A DNA stretch of 36,313 nt from Cellvibrionaceae bacterium (GTDB lineage Bacteria; Pseudomonadota; Gammaproteobacteria; Pseudomonadales; Cellvibrionaceae): NCBI GenBank assembly GCA_021151615.1, contig JAGKXA010000018.1:1-36313 (forward strand). Direction: 5' to 3'. Positions 1 through 8,143 of this stretch are shown piece after piece. The notes under the pieces are model-generated. The model saw only the letters and a program-made list of their open reading frames with translations. It was not told the origin of the DNA and did no database searches. A program made the position numbers and the translations under genes. Each line of letters begins with the position of its first letter. Positions within the stretch are counted from its first letter, which is position 1.

Positions 1-3
1 CAT
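1..3 (-). CDS. start codon of a leftward gene cut by the window edge
   Basis: Only the ATG is inside the window, read on the minus strand as the complement of CAT at 1-3. It is supported by a good ribosome binding site just upstream (minus-strand AGGAG followed by seven bases, within positions 4-15) and by a promoter-like motif at 37-66 matching the one before the ECF sigma gene. The product cannot be known from this window. Its position after the sigma and anti-sigma genes, with a shared promoter motif, suggests it is a target of that sigma factor. Confidence 0.55.
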
Positions 4-36
4 CGTTGACTCCTGGTTTAAGTGACTGACACAACA

Positions 37-66
37 CTTAACGGCTCAACGTGATTTTTGGATTCA
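37..66 (-). promoter_or_regulatory. candidate ECF-sigma promoter for the leftward gene
   Basis: On the minus strand TGAATCC (60-66) is followed after about 16 bases by CCGTTAAG (37-44). The same arrangement, with closely similar spacer bases (TCAC, TTG and GCCGT shared), precedes the sigma gene at 1541-1570. Two aligned copies about 1.5 kb apart in the same orientation fit the -35 and -10 elements of one ECF sigma factor. The assignment is inferred from this pair alone. Confidence 0.5.
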
Positions 67-113
67 CTTTTTTATTTTTATTTTTTTACTTTTATTTGAT
101 TCAGCCAAGCTGT

Positions 114-209
114 TTTAAATCGCCCCCTGCCTCCCTGGCTGCGCGCCCTGTTTCAAAGGGAGGAGTTTGACTCCCCTCTTTGGTAAAGAGGGGCTGGGGG
201 AGATTTAAA
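114..209. repeat. dispersed double-hairpin repeat, copy A
   Basis: This 96-base intergenic element contains an AAAGGGAGGAG block and then a CCCCTCTTT/AAAGAGGGG hairpin, and is bounded by TTTAAATC and GATTTAAA. A second copy lies at 20316-20398 with the same order of motifs. The paired arms and location between genes fit a REP- or MITE-like dispersed repeat. Here it sits between the anti-sigma gene and the gene at the left edge. Confidence 0.75.
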
Positions 210-215
210 GCATGG

Positions 216-926
216 TTACATAGCCACCAACTCGGCGGTGTAAAGCACGGTTGTCGGTTGACCCGTCGGCGATCCACCCAGCGGTTCCAGGCTCACCGCC
301 AGTGCAGCGACTTGTAACTGATCAAACAATACCGAGCGCGGCAGGCTCAACTTGCCCTGCTTGGGCAAAATCCCCAGGGAAATGGGTGGGCGACCATCGG
401 CAGCAACCATCCACAATTCATAATCCTGATTATCCAGCGGTTTGAATTTATCGGTAGCGGTTACCAGCAATTGATCTTCACGCAATTCGATCAGCCACAG
501 CGCTTGCGCTTTTTCGCTTTGTACCACTGCAATTTGCCCCGGCAGCAAGGGTTCGGTCGGTTGCAGATTAACAAGCAATACCGCCAGCAAAATTGCTGCA
601 GCGGCCGACAAACCCGCAAACCATTGCAATGCCCGTGGTTTGCGTTGCGGCAAACGGGTAACAACATTGGCCGAATCACTGTTAACGGGTTGGCTAGTGA
701 AACCCAAGCGGGTTTGAATGCGCTCCCAGACTTCGGGCGCGGGTTGCACAGCAGGCAGCGCACCACCCAATTCATTAAGCCGGCTTTCCCAACGCCAGAG
801 GTGATGGCGAAGGCTGTTGTGTTGCATCAACAAACGCTGGTAGCGAACGCGTGCCGGGCCTTGCAAACTTCCCAGCACATACTCGGAAGACAATGCATTT
901 TGACGCTCTTCGGTAAGGTAATTCAT
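216..926 (-). CDS. anti-sigma factor, RskA family
   Basis: This 236-residue protein should hold the adjacent ECF sigma factor inactive at the inner membrane until a signal releases it. The N-terminal ~90 residues resemble the sigma-binding zinc-less anti-sigma domain. One membrane segment lies at about residues 98-121, and the periplasmic C-terminal domain carries RskA hallmarks: YELWMV, PISLGILP, and AVSLEPLGGSPTGQPT near the end. The start codon overlaps the end of the sigma gene by four bases, so the two are translationally coupled. The inducing signal is not visible. Confidence 0.88.
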   Translation of the reverse strand: MNYLTEERQNALSSEYVLGSLQGPARVRYQRLLMQHNSLRHHLWRWESRLNELGGALPAVQPAPEVWERIQTRLGFTSQPVNSDSANVVTRLPQRKPRALQWFAGLSAAAAILLAVLLVNLQPTEPLLPGQIAVVQSEKAQALWLIELREDQLLVTATDKFKPLDNQDYELWMVAADGRPPISLGILPKQGKLSLPRSVLFDQLQVAALAVSLEPLGGSPTGQPTTVLYTAELVAM

Positions 927-1465
927 GATTCAAGGCACCTTTTTAAACGTTCCAGACCACGGCGAATCCAGGTTTTGATGGTTCCCAGGGGAGTCTCCAT
1001 CTGCTCGCAGACTTCCATATGGGTAAGCCCGCGGAAATACGCCAGCTCTATCGCGTTGCGCTGCGCATCCTCCAATCGATCCATACATCGATCGATACGC
1101 ACCCGGTCGCGCTGCTCATACAACTCGCGCTCGGGCGTGTGATCGTCTTCCGCCTCCTCCAACAATTCGTCACCGGTTTCGCGCCGGCTTTTGGCGGCGC
1201 GCAACATATCCAACGCGCGATAGCGAACAATACTGATCATCCAGGTCAACACAGTGCCTTTTTCCTGCTGGTAATCCCCCGCGTTGTGCCAAATGCGGAC
1301 ATAAGCCTCTTGTACCGCCTCTTCAGCCAGATCGCGCCGGCGCAGCATTTGTAAGCTGATGGCATACAACTGCCCCGCCGTTTGGCGATACAAGTTCGCA
1401 AACGCCTGCCGGTCGCCCTGCGCCGTGGCGCTGAGCAGGTGCAAAAAATCGTAATTCGTGTCCAT
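923..1465 (-). CDS. RNA polymerase ECF sigma factor (SigK-like)
   Basis: At 180 residues this is a normal-length ECF sigma factor. Region 2 covers about residues 20-95, including DLAEEAVQEAYVRIW and the -10-recognition part ending WMISIVRYRALDMLR. Region 4 covers about 125-178, with a helix-turn-helix of the form THMEVCEQMETPLGTIKTWI. The stop overlaps the start of the RskA-type anti-sigma gene, the usual sigma/anti-sigma pairing. A candidate self-regulated promoter lies at 1541-1570, leaving a leader of about 75 bases. Confidence 0.93.
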   Translation of the reverse strand: MDTNYDFLHLLSATAQGDRQAFANLYRQTAGQLYAISLQMLRRRDLAEEAVQEAYVRIWHNAGDYQQEKGTVLTWMISIVRYRALDMLRAAKSRRETGDELLEEAEDDHTPERELYEQRDRVRIDRCMDRLEDAQRNAIELAYFRGLTHMEVCEQMETPLGTIKTWIRRGLERLKRCLES

Positions 1466-1540
1466 GATGCTGTGCTCTTGTTATTAATACAGTTGTTATG
1501 AACCCCCCTGTACTCCGACAGAATTGGGCCGATTCGATGG

Positions 1541-1570
1541 TTATACGGCCCAAGGTGAAATTTGGATTCA
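1541..1570 (-). promoter_or_regulatory. candidate autoregulated ECF promoter
   Basis: On the minus strand TGAATCC (1564-1570) is followed after about 16 bases by CCGTATAA (1541-1548). It matches the motif at 37-66, also on the minus strand. ECF sigma factors usually transcribe their own operon, so this is the likely promoter of the sigma/anti-sigma pair. The transcription start has not been shown. Confidence 0.55.
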
Positions 1571-1680
1571 ACTTTTTTTGCTAACTGAGCCTAGCAGCTG
1601 TTTGGCGTAAGCGGGCGGGTGCGCCCATTAGGGCGCCTTGGGGATCGAGGAGTAGTCCTTTGGTCATGGACATAAACATA

Positions 1681-1750
1681 TTTTTACCGCTCGGTAAAAA
1701 ATTGACCTTGTCGGGCGGTAAAAAGGCATTTTTATACCGTACGGTAAAAA
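1681..1750. promoter_or_regulatory. cluster of TACCG-NN-CGGTA palindromes, possible operators
   Basis: Two palindromes are visible. TTTTTACCG and CGGTAAAAA are separated by two bases at 1681-1700, and TACCGTACGGTA lies at 1735-1746 inside a longer A/T-flanked copy. A lone half site CGGTAAAAA sits between them at 1716-1724. Spaced dyads like this are typical of dimeric repressors such as TetR-family proteins, but no such regulator gene is adjacent. The rest of the gap from 1466 to 1923 shows only the ECF promoter and no convincing gene. Confidence 0.4.
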
Positions 1751-1923
1751 TTGAATTTCTGGTGGGTGGGATTTTCGAGCACGGGGAAAGCGCAGCCTTT
1801 TCGCTGCGCACGCCAAGAGCGGAAGTTGACTTATTGTAAGTTGGGCAGTAATACCCAACATATTTATTGAATAGTGTTTATGTAGGTACGATCTATAAAT
1901 GTCAGTGTCCCCAACCGCCACCT

Positions 1924-2610
1924 TTATTCACCAACCCAAAAATCTTTTATGGTGACTGCTGAATATTTCACGTTAGAAAAAGTCACGGTATTGGTTTTAC
2001 CTTCCGGTGATTGTGCCAGTAAGCCGAGTTTTAGGGAGTTATTAAATTTGAAATTAATGGCGCGCACGAGAAACCAGTCATTTCCAGTGGTGGCAACATA
2101 CAGGTACACAGTGTCTGCCTTTTTTGCCATTTTAAAGTGGGCTTTATCGCCGGGTAGTTCAATGGAGTTGGCATCATCCGATATACCTTTGGTAACGACT
2201 GACACCACGCGTTTTGCACCTGTGTAGTCTTTTTCAAAACAAAATTTAATCCAATTCTCTTTATCGGCTTCCAGAATAAGTGCGCCGCCATCCCATTTAT
2301 TATTGAATGGATGCTGGATAATCGCACTGAATACAAAATCCTTATCCGCTTCAAACACAAGCCGTGGGGCATTGTCGATTGAGTAGCTGTAATCCGGGGC
2401 AATGTATTTATCGGTTTTTTCCCCGGCGACAATTTGAATTCCTGTGTCGGTGGGGTGATAAGCCGCCGCTGCATTGATCCATGAATGGCTTTTATTGATG
2501 CCCGGAAGCTTCAGCGGCTGATCCGCAGCAAGGCTCGCATTAACCAGGGTGGCGAGCACCAGACTTAAGCCCATTAACATTCGATGAATCACTACGCGCT
2601 TCATAGACAT
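1924..2610 (-). CDS. secreted DUF1349-family beta-sandwich protein
   Basis: The 228-residue product starts with a signal peptide (residues 1-29, ending ASLA) and continues as a single DUF1349-like domain, a concanavalin/laminin-G-type fold often linked to carbohydrate-related proteins. Family-like features include FSAIIQHPFNNKWDGGALIL, WIKFCFEKD, VSVVTKG and WFLVRAI. The start is chosen because GGAGA lies just upstream of the ATG. The molecular role is unknown. In this genome a surface or polysaccharide-binding role is plausible but inferred. Confidence 0.75.
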   Translation of the reverse strand: MSMKRVVIHRMLMGLSLVLATLVNASLAADQPLKLPGINKSHSWINAAAAYHPTDTGIQIVAGEKTDKYIAPDYSYSIDNAPRLVFEADKDFVFSAIIQHPFNNKWDGGALILEADKENWIKFCFEKDYTGAKRVVSVVTKGISDDANSIELPGDKAHFKMAKKADTVYLYVATTGNDWFLVRAINFKFNNSLKLGLLAQSPEGKTNTVTFSNVKYSAVTIKDFWVGE

Positions 2611-2684
2611 AACTATCTCCGATGACTATTGGTACTGGCACCTTCCTACGACACCCCAAGGCCATGAAATGCCCCTGGGAAATA

Positions 2685-2856
2685 AAACCAATTAAAGACC
2701 ATAGCCACATTCAACACCAGTACCCATTGCGCCACACTACCAAGCTTGGGTACAGCGTGCAGAAATCATCATTAATTCATCAAGTAATGTTCAAATAGAC
2801 CCGCCAGCATTTAGCCGAGGCGCGCCCTGGGAGGTTGCTGTTGGTATTTGAGAAGG
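2685..2856 (+). repeat. long diverged direct repeat, copy 1
   Basis: This stretch matches 11152-11383 in the same orientation in three blocks. These are AAGACCATAGCCA near the start, an identical 16-mer TCATTAATTCATCAAG (2769-2784 and 11289-11304), and CGCGCC followed by TTGGTATTT and GAGAAGG at the end. Between blocks one and two lies a hairpin, GTACCCA with TGGGTAC. In copy 2 the last block is the leader and ribosome binding site of a gene, but here no start codon follows. The gap 2611-2955 contains no other feature I can support. Confidence 0.7.
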
Positions 2857-2955
2857 CTGCTACCATTATCGCCGTGCTTAACCGATTTTATTGCGAGTCC
2901 TTATTGGTAAAGCCTCCGGACGCAGCAAGCGCACCAACGAATATGAGGAACCAAG

Positions 2956-4572
2956 ATGCAAGCAACAAAAAGGGAGTTGGCGTTAGATTCCTGTGAGAAA
3001 ATTTTTTCATCAACCCTGTGCCAGGACGTTATCACCAGTGTAATGGCTCACGTTGACCTATTGATTGCCAGCTTTATCAGCGACCCTGGTCTGTGGTGGA
3101 CGGGAATCGGGACGATAACGGGAGTGATTGCGTTAATCGCCGCAGTCAAAAAGAAAGACACGGTGGTTGTGGTGCAGCAAATCCCCGAGGCTGTAACCAG
3201 GTTGCTCGATGAGTCAAAGGCCGGCGCTTTTGCGGCAGAAACTGTTATTGTGAAATTCCCATCGGCTGACGAACTCACTTCGTTAAAAGCAGCCTTTACC
3301 TATCTCAAACCACCTCCAAAAAGGCCGCCTGCATTCTGGATGCCCTGCTTTCCACTTCAAGTAAACGCCATTGCCCGGAAAAATGCCGAACGTCACTTTT
3401 ATGCCAGAGGCAGTGAGCGAAGTATTCTTGAAACGCATGGCGTACGTCAGGTGGAAGATGGAATGTTCGTTTCTGAATATGCCGCTGCCCCCATTTTCCA
3501 AAGCTGGTCCGACGACGGTGAGGAAATTCTGATAGCCTGCGATCAACATGGCGTCCGGCGGTATCGCGCATCATCGCAAGGCTTGGCGCTTGATTCCGAT
3601 CATTATTCACAACGTCCGACGTTACTCTGGCGACAGCCACCCACATGGTGTCGTTGGTGCGTGCATCCAAGCAGGGGGTTGCTGCCTTGCTACTACATAG
3701 ATCTCGCCTCATATAACGCGGCAAGTAAACCAACACTCTATATTCACGTTGGGCACTTCGAACCGATTCGCATCGATTTGACGCCCACGCGATTACGCCC
3801 GGGTGGACTCGACGCTATCGGTCGGCCCAACGATACGCCCAACCCATGGCGCCCCGGGCACGCCCAATTGCTGATGATGGACGGAGCAGGAATTTCATCG
3901 CCCGATGGTGGCGCGCGCGCGCTAAGCCTCTTTCAGGTATCGGATGCGATTCGTGACAATGGCATTGCTGAAAATCACCTGCGGCGCTTCGAGCTGGACC
4001 ATGTCATTCCTCCCGGATATTACGTGCGCGATTATTCATGGAGCGCCGAAGGACATTTTTTTGCGCTCCAAATAGGAAATCAGTTCGGCACTTCTGCGGG
4101 CCGGGTATTAGTGATTGACTCTCTCAAAGGCCAGGTGCTCGCCATTTCCGATTGGAACCGGGAGATGATTGGTTGGCATCCCGATTCGGGTGATATGTTG
4201 CTAGCACGACCTGACGAAGAAAAAGTAGAGGCGCTTGTTGAAATTTTCTCGTGGGATATTTGCGGCAACCGCGAGCGGCCGGTAGATCTGGACACTGCCG
4301 ACGAAAATAGTCGCCGCATGGCACTATCGTTTATCGAAAGGCGCTCCCAACGCTCACCGCGCCAATTAAATGCCAATGGCACGCTGTGGTTAGCGGCCGA
4401 TGGGCAGGATTTGGTAATTACATCGACCAACAAGAATCAGGAACTTTATCTTCGTATTGACCATAAAGGTTCAGCGATATGGTCCCCAACCGATCCATCA
4501 CTCTTTGCCACCATCGGGGATGCAGACTCGAACGATTCCCTGAGTCTCTGGCAAATTGCCGGAGAAACCTGA
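2956..4572 (+). CDS. membrane-anchored beta-propeller-like protein of unknown function
   Basis: The 538-residue protein is not a family I recognise. A hydrophobic segment at residues 47-65 (GLWWTG to IALIAAV) followed by KKKD looks like a membrane anchor. The long C-terminal part has recurring WD40/TolB-like strand patterns such as SWSDDGEEILIAC, YSWSAEGHFFALQIG, GWHPDSGDMLLARP and IWSPTDPSLFATIG, suggesting a propeller. The start is preceded by AGGA six bases upstream. It stands alone on its strand between the copy 1 repeat and leftward accessory genes, and no partner is obvious. Confidence 0.6.
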   Translation: MQATKRELALDSCEKIFSSTLCQDVITSVMAHVDLLIASFISDPGLWWTGIGTITGVIALIAAVKKKDTVVVVQQIPEAVTRLLDESKAGAFAAETVIVKFPSADELTSLKAAFTYLKPPPKRPPAFWMPCFPLQVNAIARKNAERHFYARGSERSILETHGVRQVEDGMFVSEYAAAPIFQSWSDDGEEILIACDQHGVRRYRASSQGLALDSDHYSQRPTLLWRQPPTWCRWCVHPSRGLLPCYYIDLASYNAASKPTLYIHVGHFEPIRIDLTPTRLRPGGLDAIGRPNDTPNPWRPGHAQLLMMDGAGISSPDGGARALSLFQVSDAIRDNGIAENHLRRFELDHVIPPGYYVRDYSWSAEGHFFALQIGNQFGTSAGRVLVIDSLKGQVLAISDWNREMIGWHPDSGDMLLARPDEEKVEALVEIFSWDICGNRERPVDLDTADENSRRMALSFIERRSQRSPRQLNANGTLWLAADGQDLVITSTNKNQELYLRIDHKGSAIWSPTDPSLFATIGDADSNDSLSLWQIAGET

Positions 4573-4599
4573 CCGCCTGCTTACAACGAGCATCGCACA

Positions 4600-4890
4600 C
4601 TACAAGAGCGCGCGATAATTGCGCGCGGCAGTGGCGAGGGATAAATCCAGGCTGGCGAAATTCGCTGCAATTGCCGAGGGGCCTGTATCCCAGGAATTAT
4701 TTTTACTATCCGCATTGGATACATTCACAGTTCCCGACAAGGAAATATTATTTCTTAAATAATGTTTTTCACCGGAACTGACCGGATTACCCAAGCCGTA
4801 GTTAATGCCGTTGCGATAGGCAGTGTTATTCAACACGGTTAATGACCCATTCTTGGTAGACCGATGCAAACCAAAACAACCAGGGAGTTG
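4600..4890 (-). pseudogene. C-terminal remnant of a family 9 pectate lyase (parallel beta-helix)
   Basis: About 95 residues read with the rhythm of the last coils of a PL9 pectate lyase: GSLTVLNNTAYRNGINYGLG, SSGEKHYLRNNISLSG, NNSWDTG and DLSLATAARNYRALL. An intact PL9 enzyme is several times longer, and neither the catalytic part nor a signal peptide is present. The homologous-looking reading starts around 4890 and lacks a proper start codon (the first candidate is TTG at 4867-4869). It is most likely debris from a deleted or rearranged gene. The family call is from memory of PL9 C-termini. Confidence 0.5.
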
Positions 4891-4926
4891 AATAGATTTG
4901 TTGGGTATGGCTGCCCAACCCAGGAG

Positions 4927-5775
4927 TTAGAACAACGCAGCCACTGCCGAATGTATGGAGCCGCTATTGAGCGCGGTGATAACCTTACCTTTCAGTGGCT
5001 CATCAAGATCGATCCAGATGCGCTCCAGATGAGAGCGCGTTAGCAGCACCTCTTTTAAGCTCTTATTGACATCGCTACGGGTCATCCGCTTATACCACTC
5101 CGCGATTTTTGCTTTGTCCCTGCTGCCCGCCACCTGCAGGTAGTTAGTTGTCCACTCGGTTTGCATTCCAACCGCGTAGGGTGCTCCATTTGTTACATCG
5201 TAATCGATCTCTTGGGCGTGGTCCTCAATCGTACCGTCCTGCACGCTTGTATCCCTGAAGTTGGCCGGGTTATTCAGTATCTCACTGGCGAGCTTCGCAT
5301 CGGAAATATCGTAGGCTTTATTGAAGGCACTGGCCCATGAAAGCCACAACGCCCTGAAGGTGACATATTTAATATTATTTGCATCTGTTCTGATGAAAAA
5401 CTTGGAATTATTGGTCAGCCGCGATGAATGTTTGCGCACACTCTGCCACCGCGCCCCTTCGCCTGCAATCTTAGTCATGGCATCAATGCTCTTCTCGTTA
5501 TCCTCTTCAGAAGCGCGTGCGTCAGGCGTTAGTTTGGTTGACAACCTGTCATCCCCGGTATCTGCATGGCGATTGCTATATTGGCCCGGAATCCCGGCAG
5601 TAGCCTTGGTGTTGTTGAGCACATCGGCCATCGGAATGGGTGCGCCCGTAGCGGCGTCGTCGACCTCCACTACATAACCCGTCCATTGGTCGGCATGTTG
5701 ATAAAGCAATTTAATTTCTTGTGTGTCGCTGTATTTGATTTTAATGCGATACAAGAATGGATCGATCGTTAGCAC
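4927..5775 (-). pseudogene. C-terminal part of a frameshifted DUF4157 protein
   Basis: The 282-residue open frame begins at an internal GTG, but the frame stays open back to about 5870. Restoring one base there joins it to the DUF4157 gene to give about 614 residues from 4927 to 6770. The joined sequence reads on naturally through RFHELTSPQPVGTDVFFNSI into the downstream frame. This half has no motif I recognise; in DUF4157 proteins the C-terminal region is often a variable effector domain. Whether the gene is really broken or the base was lost in sequencing cannot be decided here. Confidence 0.65.
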
Positions 5776-6770
5776 ATTGGCCTTATTGAACGGCGCGTTG
5801 ATCGAATTGAAAAAAACATCAGTGCCAACAGGCTGTGGACTCGTGAGCTCATGGAAGCGTTTATTGTCGAATTAACTTGAGGTAGCGTTTTTTCATAGAT
5901 GTTATAGGCGGTAGCATCGGTGCTTGCTTTGAGCGTTCCCGTGCCGGTTAAGGCGCCTCCTTTCAAATCGTCCAGTGCTTTGAGTTGCCTGGTACCTGAC
6001 GATGGCGTACTGGTCAAAGGCGAACCCACGTCGGCGTGTGAACCGAGGGCTTTCTCGCCCATCACATCAGCCTCCCGTTCCAGCCCGGCATCATCATTGA
6101 CCGGCACACCGCCCTTCATCTGCATCGTCGGCCTTACCCTGCCCTGGGCCTGCTGCACCACATGCCACGCCTCGTGCGGCAAATGTTTCTCTTGTCCCGG
6201 CGCGACATGAATATCCGTTCCCTGCGCGTAGGCATGTGCCTGCAACTGCGCAGGTTGCGATGAGTTGTAATGGACGCGCACATTATCCATGGAGATGCCG
6301 GACAGCGACTCAATGCCCGCTTTCAGGTTATCGGGAAGGCCAGTGTTATTGGCTTTGGGGGCTGCTGGGGTTTCTGCGCGCTGAATAGCGGAGGGAGTGT
6401 TGTGCCTTGGAGAGGAATTCATCATGTCCGTCATCGCCTGCAACTGCGATGTTTGCGGACTGCTGTGCACCATGCTTGCCAGCTCCTGATTGCGTTTGGC
6501 CTGCAGGCTATTGGCGGCATTATTCGGCAAGACTGTTTGCGCTATTGATGGCGTGCGACTATCGAACCCGGTGAGTGCGCGCTCGGCGCCTGCCCCGAGG
6601 TCCATCTTGGTTTGGATCAACTCAGATTCGCTTTCAACCCCTTCCAATTGCTCGGCTTGCACTGGCTCGTTGGCAAGCGAGTTAGCCGGAGAATCGGTTC
6701 GCGCCGCGCGAGCCTGTGGCGCCGCACTCTGTGATTCAGCAGCAGTTGATTTAGAAGCATAATCGGCCAT
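5769..6770 (-). CDS. DUF4157 (eCIS-core) metallopeptidase-like protein, N-terminal part
   Basis: The open frame gives 333 residues from ATG at 6768-6770, which is preceded by AAGGA; an upstream TTG start is less likely. A disordered, Ala/Ser/Gln-rich head (1-140) leads into the DUF4157 domain at about 144-222, which contains the metallopeptidase motif HEAWH (199-203) in the typical setting HLPHEAWHVVQQAQGRVRP. A downstream LEREADVMG helix is also typical. DUF4157 proteins are often linked to extracellular contractile injection systems or interbacterial toxins, but no eCIS genes are in this window. The last ~35 residues are out of frame because of a shift near 5870. Confidence 0.75.
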   Translation of the reverse strand: MADYASKSTAAESQSAAPQARAARTDSPANSLANEPVQAEQLEGVESESELIQTKMDLGAGAERALTGFDSRTPSIAQTVLPNNAANSLQAKRNQELASMVHSSPQTSQLQAMTDMMNSSPRHNTPSAIQRAETPAAPKANNTGLPDNLKAGIESLSGISMDNVRVHYNSSQPAQLQAHAYAQGTDIHVAPGQEKHLPHEAWHVVQQAQGRVRPTMQMKGGVPVNDDAGLEREADVMGEKALGSHADVGSPLTSTPSSGTRQLKALDDLKGGALTGTGTLKASTDATAYNIYEKTLPQVNSTINASMSSRVHSLLALMFFSIRSTRRSIRPMC

Positions 6771-6911
6771 GTCAGATTCCTTACCAAAGTTATTTACAAT
6801 ACCGAAGCGAGCACTCAAAAACTTTTTCTAGTTTAGCCATATTTCAAACATCCTGTTCAATTTCGCATACAACCAATTGCGGACCTTGGCGGTAGGGTGC
6901 TCAGAAAGAGA

Positions 6912-6965
6912 GAATAACTATTTTTATGCCAATCCACTCACTTTTTCCACAGTGGCTTGTTATGT
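6912..6965 (-). repeat. weak attC-like site after the double-nuclease gene
   Basis: On the minus strand, just after the stop codon, ACATAAC is followed by AAGCCACT, then AGTGAGTGG, TGGC and finally GTTATTC. ATAAC and GTTAT pair, and GCCA/TGGC pair inside them, but the arms are unequal. The form resembles a short, degenerate integron attC site. It is weaker than the one at 8023-8124 and could be chance. Confidence 0.3.
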
Positions 6966-6972
6966 ACGAGAT

Positions 6973-8004
6973 TCATCGGGGTAATGACATTAAAAATGAA
7001 TCGACCTTCTCAAACATATAGTCATTAGGATCATCTCCTTTCTCTTTCATATCGAGCATGTTGCATAGATCTTCGTCTGTCAGATTAACTATTAACTTGC
7101 CATGTTCCCTCATGGCTCCTTGAGAGAATTTCAATGCGTTATCGCTAATTCCTTTTCTTGAAATGATAAAAGCGACCGATCGAAGTGCTCTTTTATGTAG
7201 ATATTTTTCAGTAGTTAAAATCTGTCCTTGATTTATCTTGAGCATATAATTTTTGAACTCGAACATCACATATCTACTATCTAGCCCATTACATATAAAC
7301 ATCCAAAAATCGGATACGCTTCTTATTCTCGTGACAAGATCAAACCTGCTCAGCCCATCATCAGTGCGTTGCTGGGTTTTCCAACCGGTTAAATCCAAGT
7401 CGAAAAGATATTTTAATATTTCTGTACACTTATTCTCGTAATCTGACCACCCTTTCTTTCCACCAGGTATACTTTTTAATTCACTGCATAAACACGGTTT
7501 GCTCGATATAAAATCAATAAATCCATCCGCTTTTGGATTTTCAGCCAGTTTAAACAAATTTATTTTTTTGAAGTTTGTTTTTTTTGAAGATGCTTCTCCA
7601 TCATCTTCAAGCAAAGACAATAGCTTTTCAGATAACTCTATCGACCCTGAGGCCATCGCAAAAATGTCAGGTCTGGCGATAACTATGACCCCTAATCTTT
7701 CTAATTCTGCAATATGTTCGGGCCTAACATAGCTTGAGATGACCAATATTCCATTAGGTATATTGGTTAAATCCATCAATCTGAGAAGATGATTAGTTGC
7801 TTTTTTAAGAAGAGATGTGTTTTGAGAGCTTTGGCGATAAAATTTTACCTCTACCACATACCTTTTATTTTGGAGGGTTGCAGAGAAATCTAATTCAACT
7901 ACGCCTCTATCGGTTTGGTACGCCCTATTCTCATCCTCAATCTCAAATCCTTGATGACGGAAAACATCTTTTACCAATACTTCAAATTCGTAAAACTCTC
8001 TCAT
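6973..8004 (-). CDS. protein with two PD-(D/E)XK nuclease-like domains
   Basis: This 343-residue protein appears to contain two restriction-endonuclease-fold domains. The first, residues 1-130, has the pattern VVELDF (Asp39) followed by VVEVKFYR (Glu52, Lys54). The second, about 185-320, has YENKC (Glu190), SRFDLV (Asp222) and MFEFKNY (Glu249, Lys251). Both sets of acidic and Lys residues are intact, so either or both may cut DNA. It is the last of three leftward nuclease genes in an AT-rich block and starts about 20 bases after an attC-like site, as a gene cassette would. A role in defence against foreign DNA is likely but inferred. Confidence 0.65.
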   Translation of the reverse strand: MREFYEFEVLVKDVFRHQGFEIEDENRAYQTDRGVVELDFSATLQNKRYVVEVKFYRQSSQNTSLLKKATNHLLRLMDLTNIPNGILVISSYVRPEHIAELERLGVIVIARPDIFAMASGSIELSEKLLSLLEDDGEASSKKTNFKKINLFKLAENPKADGFIDFISSKPCLCSELKSIPGGKKGWSDYENKCTEILKYLFDLDLTGWKTQQRTDDGLSRFDLVTRIRSVSDFWMFICNGLDSRYVMFEFKNYMLKINQGQILTTEKYLHKRALRSVAFIISRKGISDNALKFSQGAMREHGKLIVNLTDEDLCNMLDMKEKGDDPNDYMFEKVDSFLMSLPR

Positions 8005-8022
8005 TACCTATGCATCCCGAGT

Positions 8023-8124
8023 ACTTAACACGATAAAACGATGGATTTCAGTTGTATTTTTGGAATAATTGGAGCGAAGCGGAATGAAAAAATGCAACTT
8101 AAATCCGTTTGGTTGTTGTTAGGA
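8023..8124 (-). repeat. attC-like imperfect palindrome (102 bases)
   Basis: Read on the minus strand the site begins TCCTAAC and ends GTTAAGT, which fit integron attC core sites. Inside, AAACG pairs with CGTTT with a two-base bulge, and GGATTT-AGTTG-ATTTTT pairs with AAAAAT-CAACT-AAATCC (arms at 8043-8061 and 8088-8106). The terminal loop contains CCGCTTCGCTCC. The fold spans nearly the whole site. It lies exactly between the Mrr-like gene and the double-nuclease gene, in the orientation expected for the 3' end of the Mrr cassette. Confidence 0.6.
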
Positions 8125-8143
8125 TTTCTCTTTGCGCTAAGTG

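Noticed and set aside
471..1142. Long rightward open frame opposite the anti-sigma and sigma genes
   Set aside because: The opposite strand encodes two well-supported proteins; this frame shows no domain and is a shadow of them.
1581..1811. A 76-codon leftward open frame between the ECF sigma gene and the DUF1349 gene
   Set aside because: It covers the CGGTAAAAA palindromes, has no ribosome binding site I can see, and its product reads as low-complexity repeat sequence.
4927..6770. An eCIS (contractile injection) gene cluster
   Set aside because: Only the DUF4157 protein is present; no sheath, tube, baseplate or AAA ATPase genes of such a cluster occur in the window.
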